From: Flavobacterium azooxidireducens
GTDB taxonomy: Bacteria; Bacteroidota; Bacteroidia; Flavobacteriales; Flavobacteriaceae
Length of the DNA stretch: 64,000 bases
Assembly (NCBI RefSeq): GCF_023195775.1
Contig: NZ_CP096205.1
Location: 558,001 to 622,000 of the forward strand
Direction of reading: 5' to 3'
Part shown: piece by piece, positions 8,975 to 15,756 of the stretch
How the letters are laid out: every line of letters begins with the position of its first letter
Position numbering within the stretch: position 1 is the first letter of the stretch
Made by a program: the position numbers and the translations under genes
Notes under the pieces: model-generated
Told to the model about the DNA's origin: nothing
The model's input: the letters and a program-made list of their open reading frames with translations, nothing else
Database searches by the model: none

Positions 8975-10084
8975 ATGACGACAATAAAAAACCTTGTTCC
9001 GGCTTATGCAACACACCCCGGTTTGATGCTTGCAGACGAAATAGAAGCAAACGGTTACAATCAAATTGACTTTGCAAAACTGATAGATTTAAAACGCAGC
9101 CAACTTAACGAAATAATAAAAGGAAAAAGAAATATCAATGCAGATTTAGCCTTATTGTTAGAAAAAGCATTAGGTATCGATGCCGATTTTTGGATGGAAG
9201 CCCAAAAAAATTATGACTTAGACAAAGCTCGAATTGAAGCTAAAAATAAAGAACAACTTGAAGCAATAGAAATTTGGAATGTTACCAAAGAATTCATTCC
9301 TGTTTCTTTTTTCAAGAAAGAACAGATTATTACCGGAAACCCTTTATTAGACATTAACAAAGTAAAAGAAATCTACAATGTTGATAATTTAGACCAATTG
9401 GCCATCCTAAGTGTACAACATAATTATGCTCGATTTAAGAAATCAAACACGCTTAAAACCGATGTAGTCAATATTATGGGTTGGGTAAAATTAGTGCAAT
9501 ACAAAGCTTCGCAATTAAAGGTTATGCCATTTGATAATGAAAACAAAGAACTGTTAATTGAAAAATTGAGAAATGTACTTTTCGAAAATAAAAATGTATT
9601 ACCTACCGTTCAAAACGTATTACACGAAAACGGAATTAAATTAGTCTATCAAACCAAAGGAGAAAAAACGCCTGTTGATGGTGTTTCGTTTTGGAGTAAT
9701 GGAAATCCTGCGATTGGAATGACGTTAAGACACAACCGAATGGATAATTTTGCCTTTACTTTATTTCACGAATTAGGACACATTTACGAGCACTTAATCA
9801 ACAACAATCAAGCAGAGTTTATTGATTTGGATTTAAAAAACGAAAAAGAAGAATACCGAAATTCTCTTGAAGAAAAGCAAGCCAACCATTTTGCTGAAAA
9901 TAGCTTAATTAAAGATGAAGATTGGAACGAGTTTAAAAAGAACTTAGATCAAAACAATACCGATGAAGCCATCATTGCTTTTGCAAAAAGAATTAAAATT
10001 AACCCGAGTATCGTTAGAGGAAGAGTTTGCTTTACTCTAAATAATTTCAGGAGCTTTACAGAAATTAGTAATGAAATTAATTAA
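8975..10084 (+). CDS. higA: HigA-type antitoxin fused to ImmA/IrrE metallopeptidase
   Basis: 369 residues in two parts. Residues 10-75 are a HigA/XRE helix-turn-helix (HPGLMLADEIEANGYNQ, LIDLKRSQLNEIIKGKRNI). The C-terminal part has FHELGHIYEHL near residue 264, an HExxH zinc motif of the ImmA/IrrE (COG2856) peptidase family. The N-terminal half should bind DNA and HigB. The peptidase half could trigger antitoxin removal under stress, by analogy with IrrE-type proteases; that is inference. It is followed by a strong hairpin at 10116. Confidence 0.85.
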   Translation: MTTIKNLVPAYATHPGLMLADEIEANGYNQIDFAKLIDLKRSQLNEIIKGKRNINADLALLLEKALGIDADFWMEAQKNYDLDKARIEAKNKEQLEAIEIWNVTKEFIPVSFFKKEQIITGNPLLDINKVKEIYNVDNLDQLAILSVQHNYARFKKSNTLKTDVVNIMGWVKLVQYKASQLKVMPFDNENKELLIEKLRNVLFENKNVLPTVQNVLHENGIKLVYQTKGEKTPVDGVSFWSNGNPAIGMTLRHNRMDNFAFTLFHELGHIYEHLINNNQAEFIDLDLKNEKEEYRNSLEEKQANHFAENSLIKDEDWNEFKKNLDQNNTDEAIIAFAKRIKINPSIVRGRVCFTLNNFRSFTEISNEIN

Positions 10085-10115
10085 GCAAAAAATTTAAAAT
10101 TTGCTATCATTTTTT

Positions 10116-10153
10116 ATCCTGCAAGGTTTTTAGAACCTTGTAGGATTTATTTT
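10116..10153 (+). terminator. Hairpin terminator of the CCTGCAAGGTT family
   Basis: ATCCTGCAAGGTT (10116-10128) pairs with AACCTTGTAGGAT (10134-10146), a 13-bp stem with one G-U and a 5-nt loop, followed by TTATTTTTT. Related sequences lie at 14151 and 29665, so it also belongs to a dispersed repeat family. Confidence 0.75.
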
Positions 10154-10161
10154 TTAAAAAA

Positions 10162-10239
10162 ACTTCTTCAAATTACGGATTTCCGTAAAATTTTTGCATT
10201 TTTAGTTTATAGTTTTACAGAAAAGTGTTAATAAGTAAA
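10162..10239 (+). promoter_or_regulatory. 78-bp direct repeat, copy B, promoter of the Gabija-like operon
   Basis: Near-identical to 8451-8528. The palindrome TTACGGATTTCCGTAA is at 10173-10188 and the TAGTTTTA box at 10210-10217, 79 nt before the gajA ATG. No other promoter-like box is evident, so this is the likely promoter of the gajAB pair. Confidence 0.65.
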
Positions 10240-10296
10240 ATTGAAAATAACTTTTTGAAATGTTAAATTAGCAAATTATTGAAAATCAAAAAACAA

Positions 10297-12078
10297 ATGT
10301 ACATATCAGAACTTAAACTTTGGAATTTTAGAAAGTATGGATCAAATGAATCATTTGATTTAAACAATCCTGATTTAATTGTCCCTTTCACGAAAGGTTT
10401 GAATGTATTAATAGGTGAAAACGATTCCGGCAAAAGTGCCATTTTAGATGCTATTAAGTTAGCTCTCAAAACTCACGCCTACGAATGGATTAAAGTAGAA
10501 AACGAAGATTTTTACTTTAATGAAAATCGTTTACGGATTGAAATTGAGTTTAAAGATTTAAAAGATAATGAAGCCAAAAATTTTATCGAATGGCTTGGTT
10601 GGGCAAAAGAAAATGGAATTGATATTCCTGTTTTACGTTTGATTTATGATGTAAGTAAAGACAAAGATGGAAAAGTTTTACCGACTGATATTAAAGCAGG
10701 AATGGACGACATTGGCTATCCACTTAATGCAGAAGCTAGAGATTATTTAAAATGTACTTATCTAAAAGCTTTAAGAGATGCAAATTCAGATTTAACTTCA
10801 AAAAAGAATTCTCGGTTATCACAAATACTTCAAGAACATAAATTGTTTAAAAAAGGCAAGAATAATGAAGAACACATTTTTGTAGAAAAATTTAAAAAAA
10901 TTAATGAAGAAATTGAAAACTGGTTTAAAGATGATAAAGCAACGGATGATTTATCAAAAAGTAATAAGGAAGAAATAAAAGATAAAATAGATGAGTTTCT
11001 AAAGAAATTTATTGATAATAAATATGAATCTATTTTTTCACTTGGAAAAGCAGAAATAAAAAATATTCTTGAAAAAATTTCATTAGGTATTGAAAAAGAA
11101 ACGAATTTAGGATTAGGAACAATGAATCGACTTTATATGTCGGCTGAATTGCTCCATTTGAAAAAAGAAAATTGGGATGGTTTAAGATTGTGTATGATAG
11201 AAGAATTAGAAGCACATCTTCATCCTCAAGCTCAAATGAAAATTATTGATGCATTGAAAGAAAAAGAAGGAGAAGAAACCATTCAATATATTTTGACAAC
11301 ACATAGCCCTAACATTGCTTCAAAAGTTTCTCTAAAATCCTTAATAATTTGTAAAGACAATAAAGTTTTTCCAATGGGAGAAGGTAAAACTAAATTAGAT
11401 TCAAAAGACTATGTTTATTTGGAACGTTTTTTAGATGTTACAAAATCAAATCTATTTTTTGCGAAAGGGGTAATCATTGTTGAGGGTTGGTCAGAAGAAA
11501 TATTAATTCCTGCTATAGCAAGAAAGATAGGTTATGAATTAACTGAAAAAGAAGTTTCCATTGTAAATGTTGCATCAATTGCCTATTTACATTTTGCAAA
11601 AATATTTTTACGGGAAGATAAAGAAGAAAAAATGAAAATCCCTGTGAGTATTGTTACAGATTTAGACAACAGACCCGAAAAAGATGGGAGCTTTATAGCT
11701 TTTGATAAATTAGAAGGAAAAGCTAAAACAAAATATGATAATTTAAAAAAACAAAAAGAGGATTATAAATCAACCAATATTAAATTAGAATTAGCAGAAC
11801 AATGGACTTTGGAATGGTGTCTTTATAATTCTGCTAATTTGTCAGCCCTTTTTAAAGAGTCATTAAAAAATGTTCACCCAACTATTTTCAAGAGTTCATT
11901 TGATGATTTTATCCCTATGCTAAAAAAAGAAAAAACTACAAATTTAGAAAAAGTGAAAATCGCAACTGATTTAGCCGAAAAAATAGAAAAATCAACAACT
12001 TTAGTAATTGACGAAAAAGACATACACATTAAATATTTAGTTGATGCTATAAAACACGCTTGCAGTTATGAAAATTAG
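10297..12078 (+). CDS. gajA: Gabija-like GajA: OLD-family ATPase-TOPRIM nuclease
   Basis: 593 residues from the ATG at 10297. An in-frame TTG at 10279 precedes it, but the conserved N-terminus begins at YISELKLWNFRKYG. Walker A is GENDSGKS (about 40-47), Walker B is IEELEAHLHP (about 302-311), and the segment GLGTMNRLYMSAELL stands at the ABC-signature position. The TOPRIM part has VEGWSEE (about 395) and IVTDLDN (about 453), supplying the acidic metal ligands. Length is close to the ~580 residues of known GajA. It overlaps the helicase gene by 11 bp. GajA is a nucleotide-sensing DNA nicking enzyme in anti-phage Gabija systems; equivalence here is inferred from domains and pairing. Confidence 0.8.
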   Translation: MYISELKLWNFRKYGSNESFDLNNPDLIVPFTKGLNVLIGENDSGKSAILDAIKLALKTHAYEWIKVENEDFYFNENRLRIEIEFKDLKDNEAKNFIEWLGWAKENGIDIPVLRLIYDVSKDKDGKVLPTDIKAGMDDIGYPLNAEARDYLKCTYLKALRDANSDLTSKKNSRLSQILQEHKLFKKGKNNEEHIFVEKFKKINEEIENWFKDDKATDDLSKSNKEEIKDKIDEFLKKFIDNKYESIFSLGKAEIKNILEKISLGIEKETNLGLGTMNRLYMSAELLHLKKENWDGLRLCMIEELEAHLHPQAQMKIIDALKEKEGEETIQYILTTHSPNIASKVSLKSLIICKDNKVFPMGEGKTKLDSKDYVYLERFLDVTKSNLFFAKGVIIVEGWSEEILIPAIARKIGYELTEKEVSIVNVASIAYLHFAKIFLREDKEEKMKIPVSIVTDLDNRPEKDGSFIAFDKLEGKAKTKYDNLKKQKEDYKSTNIKLELAEQWTLEWCLYNSANLSALFKESLKNVHPTIFKSSFDDFIPMLKKEKTTNLEKVKIATDLAEKIEKSTTLVIDEKDIHIKYLVDAIKHACSYEN

Positions 12079-12523
12079 TCCTGAACATATAACAGAAGCT
12101 GCAAAACTGTTAATTGGAGGAAATATTTTTGACCGCGAAAGAATTGAATTTATCACAAACCTTGATACTTGTGATTTATTAGCAGTTCCAGGTAGCGGAA
12201 AAACTACTGCTTTGATGGCAAAATTGTATTGTTTATCTAAACAAATGCCTTTTAGTGATGGCTCTGGTATTTTAGTTTTGGCTCATACAAATAATGCAGT
12301 AGATGAAATAGAAAAGAAACTCAAGAAAAATTGCCCACATCTTTTCGAATATCCCAATTTTGTTGGAACGATTCAAAGTTTTGTAAATAAATATTTAGCT
12401 AGTCAAGCTTGTTTTGAAAAATACGGTTCTTATATATCAAAAAATGATAAAGAAGTATTTGAAAAAGAGGCGTTAAAATTTTATTTTTCATTAAAATGGA
12501 AAAAGACAGAACAAAAAACTTAA
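12068..12523 (+). CDS. gajB: Gabija-like GajB helicase, N-terminal fragment (frameshifted gene)
   Basis: 151 residues ending in TAA at 12521. It carries UvrD/Rep motifs Q/I and Ia: AVPGSGKTTALMAKL (Walker A), LVLAHTNNAVDEIEKKL and GTIQSFVNKYLA. Motifs II-VI lie in the next frame (12496-14148), so the two ORFs are one gene split by a -1 shift. The most likely site is the run of six A at 12514-12519: one more A would restore EQKNLINKLYG. Restored length is about 693 residues, longer than the classical ~494-residue GajB. The gene starts inside the end of gajA, implying translational coupling. Confidence 0.75.
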   Translation: MKISPEHITEAAKLLIGGNIFDRERIEFITNLDTCDLLAVPGSGKTTALMAKLYCLSKQMPFSDGSGILVLAHTNNAVDEIEKKLKKNCPHLFEYPNFVGTIQSFVNKYLASQACFEKYGSYISKNDKEVFEKEALKFYFSLKWKKTEQKT

Positions 12524-14148
12524 TAAATAAACTTTATGGAGTTGTAAATATTTCTAAAAAAAATATAGAGTTTACTGAGGGATGTGAAAACATTAAAGAT
12601 TTTTTGAAGTATTTTGAATTTGATATAATAGAAAGAAAAATTTTATATAATCAAAAAACTGTTTACTCTATTAATGGAAAAAGTGTAAATTATTACTTAG
12701 AGATAGAAAAATGGAAAGAATCACTATTAGAAAATGGAATTTTAAACTACAAGGATTCATTTAATTTGGCGAATTGGTATAGAATTAATTTCCCATTGAT
12801 TAAATCCATTCTTCAAAATCGTTTCAAATATGTATTTGTTGACGAAATGCAAGATTTAGAAAAATATCAAATAGATATTATTGAAAATATCTTTCACGAT
12901 GTAAACTCTAAAACAATTATTCAAAGGATAGGAGATCCAAATCAAGCGATATATAATTCTACCTCTAAAAAAGTAAAAGTTGAATGTGATTGGAAAGAAA
13001 GAAAACCTCTTTTTCTTAAAGGTTCAAATCGCTTAACAAAACTTAACTCTAACTTAGTTAATAGATTTATTTTAGATTCTAAGAAAGATGATGATGGAAT
13101 TCCAAAATTTATTGTTGAAAGTAAAGGAGAAGAAGGGATAAAACCACATTTAATAGTTTTTAGCCACGAAACAAAACATTTATTGAAAGGTAAATTTAAA
13201 GAATTAATAATTGAACATAATTTACATAATTGTAAAAAAAATAAAGAAGACGGTTTCAAAATAATTGGTTGGTCAGCAGTTTGGGACGAGATTAAAGAAG
13301 ATAATAAGAATATTCGTTTGCAAGATGTTTTTCCTGAATATTCCAAAGAATCAAAAGCAAAAAAAGAAGATTTTTCTACTTTGAGTAAACACATACAATT
13401 ATTTGATGAGAATAAAACAACACTTGTATCTGTTAGAAAATCTATTCTTAATGCTTTGATTCATATATTGCTTTTAGAAAATGAAAAGTATCCTACAATA
13501 GTAAGAGGCAAAGAAGTTGAAAGAAGATATTCTAAAAGTGAAATGATAAAACATATTCAAAGATTACAATTGGAAGAAAAACACCCTTTGGCTTACGAGG
13601 TATTTAAAGAAAAATTATTTAAATGGTGTTTAGATCTAGTTACAAAGAAAAATTATGAAGCTGTTTTTAATTCGATAAAAGAATTTATAAACACAGAATT
13701 CAAAGAATGGTTTGGATTAAATGATAGTTTACAACCATCTACGCAATTATTTATTTTAAATTTTGAAAAGGAAGTAAAACCAGTAAAAGAAATAATTAAA
13801 GAAGAAGAAGAAATTAGTATAGATATAGCAACTATTCATTCTGTAAAAGGACAAACACATTGTGCCACAATGTACATTGAAACTTTTAAAAATAATTATG
13901 AGTCCCAAAAGGCTCAAATAATAAATGTTCTAACAAATAACGAACATAATTTTATTGTAGGAGAAAAGAATAATGGAAAAAATGCTGGTGAAAAAGACGC
14001 ATTTGGAAAAGAAGCATTAAAAATGATGTATGTTGGTTTTTCTCGTCCGACACATTTATTATGTTTTGCGGTTTTGAAGGAAAATGTAAAAGATGATAGA
14101 GAAAAATTTGAAAAAGCAGGATGGGAATGGATTGATTTAGTGAAATAA
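12496..14148 (+). CDS. gajB: Gabija-like GajB helicase, C-terminal fragment (frameshifted gene)
   Basis: 550 residues if begun at the ATG at 12496. The real gene probably enters this frame near 12519. It holds the rest of the superfamily 1A helicase core: VDEMQDLEKYQ (motif II), RIGDPNQAIYNS (motif III), GSNRLTKLNSNLV (motif IV), IATIHSVKGQTH (motif V) and MMYVGFSRPTHLL (motif VI). Alone it lacks the Walker A and cannot be an active ATPase. Whether an A-run slippage restores the full protein, the gene is dead, or the base call is wrong cannot be settled from sequence. Confidence 0.75.
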   Translation: MEKDRTKNLINKLYGVVNISKKNIEFTEGCENIKDFLKYFEFDIIERKILYNQKTVYSINGKSVNYYLEIEKWKESLLENGILNYKDSFNLANWYRINFPLIKSILQNRFKYVFVDEMQDLEKYQIDIIENIFHDVNSKTIIQRIGDPNQAIYNSTSKKVKVECDWKERKPLFLKGSNRLTKLNSNLVNRFILDSKKDDDGIPKFIVESKGEEGIKPHLIVFSHETKHLLKGKFKELIIEHNLHNCKKNKEDGFKIIGWSAVWDEIKEDNKNIRLQDVFPEYSKESKAKKEDFSTLSKHIQLFDENKTTLVSVRKSILNALIHILLLENEKYPTIVRGKEVERRYSKSEMIKHIQRLQLEEKHPLAYEVFKEKLFKWCLDLVTKKNYEAVFNSIKEFINTEFKEWFGLNDSLQPSTQLFILNFEKEVKPVKEIIKEEEEISIDIATIHSVKGQTHCATMYIETFKNNYESQKAQIINVLTNNEHNFIVGEKNNGKNAGEKDAFGKEALKMMYVGFSRPTHLLCFAVLKENVKDDREKFEKAGWEWIDLVK

Positions 14149-14150
14149 AC

Positions 14151-14183
14151 ACCTACAATATTCTAAAAACCTTGCAGGATATA
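14151..14183 (+). repeat. Decayed CCTGCAAGG hairpin repeat after gajB
   Basis: CCTACAATATTC...AACCTTGCAGG is a degraded version of the hairpin at 10116-10146. The two copies bracket the Gabija-like genes. Pairing is imperfect, so termination here is uncertain. Confidence 0.45.
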
Positions 14184-14211
14184 AATCAAAAGTCCTTTCA
14201 AAACCCAATCC

Positions 14212-14360
14212 CCTAGCCCGGATTGAAACGGAAAGCTTTTTTTGAAAAAACAAATTAGTTTTGTTGGCTTTACAAAGCGACCAGAGGAAGCTCTTGGAAA
14301 GGTTTTCAAAACTTTTGTTTTTCAAAAAAACTTGGAGTGGAAAGCCGGAATAGCTTCTGA
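14212..14360 (+). other. Variable-stem intergenic element of the AGCCCCGATTG family, copy 1
   Basis: It starts TAGCCCGGATTGAAACGGAAAG and ends GGAAAGCCGGAATAGCTTCT. Between these lies a long stem (TTTTTTTGAAAAA at 14228 against TTTTTCAAAAAAA at 14319) with a large loop. The conserved ends match elements at 25616 and 31165, while the inner stem differs in each. A 61-codon open frame over it (14242-14427) is not treated as a gene. The function is unknown; a structured RNA or a non-autonomous mobile repeat are both possible. Confidence 0.5.
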
Positions 14361-14450
14361 AAAAAGTCTTCAGTCGCAGTTTTCAGTAAGCAGATATTCA
14401 GTTCAAATTGAAAAATTGAAAGCTTAACATAATGAGATTCCTCCTGCGTC

Positions 14451-14627
14451 CTTTAGATTTGTTTTTAGAAAAAATCAATAAATTTATGATTGAGAAAGGA
14501 AGCAAAAGTACACTATTCCTGCGTCAGAGTTAATTACTCATATTTCGATTAAGACTTTAGCTTCCCTTTTCATCAAAGACTCAAATAGAAATTAGGGAAC
14601 CAGACCCATTATTAAGGAGTTGAGCTT
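14451..14627 (+). ncRNA. Predicted bridge RNA of the IS110 element
   Basis: Two stem-loops with internal loops can be drawn. Target loop: outer stem 14493-14504 with 14560-14571 (11 of 12 pairs), apical stem GAGT/ACTC (14527-14530, 14536-14539). Its 5' side holds CCTGCGTC (14518-14525), identical to the left flank plus TC core. Its 3' side holds TATTTCGA (14541-14548), pairing with the right flank TCGGAATG using two G-U pairs. Donor loop: outer stem CTCAA/TTGAG (14580-14584, 14620-14624), apical GGG/CCC. ATAGAAAT (14585-14592) matches the right element end and AAGGA (14614-14618) pairs with TCCTT at the left end. A further 5' stem (GATTT/AAATC) precedes these. Confidence 0.7.
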
Positions 14628-14672
14628 ATGATGAATTTCTCAAATCACTTGTTTAACGTTAAAAGCAAAGTT

Positions 14673-15647
14673 ATGAAAAACATTATTATTGGCATTGACA
14701 TCAGTAAGAAGACTTTAGACATTTGTATCAAAGATGAAAAAGTTTCCTATTTTACTATTGAAAACAAAGTACAGAGTATTAAGCGTTTTTTTAAAATTTA
14801 TTCTACTAGCTATCCTATTGTAGCTATGGAAAATACGGGTAAATATAATTGGAATTTGTTGCAGGTCTTGGAATCTCACAACTTTAAAGTTTATATCATA
14901 TCACCCTTACACTTAAAGAAGAGTATGGGCCTTACAAGAGGAAAAAATGACAAGGTTGATGCACTTCGAATTTGTAATTTTATCGAGAAGAACCATCAAG
15001 AAATTACACCATGGAAACCTTCATCCTTGACAATCAGAAAAATTAAAGTACTGCTTACAGAAAGAGCAGCAAGAATAAAAATGAGAAAACAATTGACGAG
15101 CCAGCAGGATGACTACAAACTGATGAAAGGAATTAATATGGACAAGGAATTGCTGAAATTAAATTTGCAACTTGTTAAGAGTATTGATATTCAAATTAAA
15201 AACATAGAAAAAAGTATAGAAGAAGTTATCTCTAGTGAATCAGATTTAAAAAATAATTATCAATTGATGAAGTCTGTTCCTGGTGTAGGTAAAGTGCTCT
15301 CGTGGATTATTTTGGCAAAAACGGAAGGGTTTACAACTATAACAGATCCAAGGAAAATGGCCTGTTATAGCGGAGTTGTTCCTTTTGATTTTCAGTCAGG
15401 CACATCAATAAAGCGAAGATCCGGAGTGTCAAGGCTTGCTGATAAAACAGTTAAAAGTGTCTTGCATCTAGGAGCGATGAGTGCTATTAGGAATGATAAT
15501 GACTTAAGAAATTATTATCTTCGAAAAGTAGAAGAAGGTAAAAATAAAATGAGCGTTATAAATGCAGTTAGAAACAAAATAATACATAGGGTTTTTGCAG
15601 TAATTAAAAACCAAATTCCTTATCAAAAAAATTTGGTTTTATCATAG
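14673..15647 (+). CDS. IS110-family DEDD transposase/recombinase
   Basis: 324 residues from the ATG at 14673, where the family motif IGIDISKKTLDI begins at once. An ATG at 14628 would add 15 residues and has AAGGAG upstream, but that sequence also forms part of the predicted donor guide. The N-terminal RuvC-like DEDD domain shows GIDIS, VAMENTGKY and KNDKVDALR. The C-terminal Tnp domain has SVPGVGKVLSWII and YSGVVPFDFQSGTSIKRRS, the latter expected to carry the catalytic serine. The enzyme should recombine element ends with target DNA under guidance of a bridge RNA. Confidence 0.85.
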   Translation: MKNIIIGIDISKKTLDICIKDEKVSYFTIENKVQSIKRFFKIYSTSYPIVAMENTGKYNWNLLQVLESHNFKVYIISPLHLKKSMGLTRGKNDKVDALRICNFIEKNHQEITPWKPSSLTIRKIKVLLTERAARIKMRKQLTSQQDDYKLMKGINMDKELLKLNLQLVKSIDIQIKNIEKSIEEVISSESDLKNNYQLMKSVPGVGKVLSWIILAKTEGFTTITDPRKMACYSGVVPFDFQSGTSIKRRSGVSRLADKTVKSVLHLGAMSAIRNDNDLRNYYLRKVEEGKNKMSVINAVRNKIIHRVFAVIKNQIPYQKNLVLS

Positions 15648-15670
15648 AAATCGGAATGACAAGATTGTGG

Positions 15671-15756
15671 AAAACTGCGACTAAAAACTGCAACTGAACA
15701 CTGCGAGTGCGACTGAAAGCTGTGACTGAGACTGCGACTGCGACTGCGACTGAAAA
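15671..15756 (+). repeat. ACTGCGACTG low-complexity repeat
   Basis: Imperfect units of ACTGCGACTGAAA fill the gap between the IS110 element and the end of the E1 gene. The same family occurs at 14371-14400 and 31018-31065. The reading frame of the E1 gene stops right at its edge. Confidence 0.6.

Larger units (their letters stand above)
14449..15652 (+). mobile_element. IS110-family insertion sequence, about 1.2 kb
   Basis: The left flank (ATGAGATTCCTCCTGCG) and right flank (GGAATGACAAGATTG) join into one copy of a dispersed near-palindromic repeat whose relative stands uninterrupted at 54139-54175. The dinucleotide TC is present at both junctions (14449-14450 and 15651-15652), as expected for a core dinucleotide. 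There are no terminal inverted repeats. The left end is non-coding for about 180-220 bp, while the right end is only 3 bp past the transposase stop, the arrangement of the IS110 (not IS1111) group. Confidence 0.8.

Noticed and set aside
8451..10239. Attachment sites of an integrated element
   Set aside because: The repeats are promoter-like, and no integrase gene lies between or beside them.
12490..12523. Programmed -1 frameshift as the settled explanation for gajB
   Set aside because: The A-run allows slippage but no canonical heptamer is in frame and no family precedent is known to me; kept only as one option.
14242..14427. 61-codon ORF before the IS110 element
   Set aside because: Covers the variable-stem element and repeat DNA; no protein-like features.
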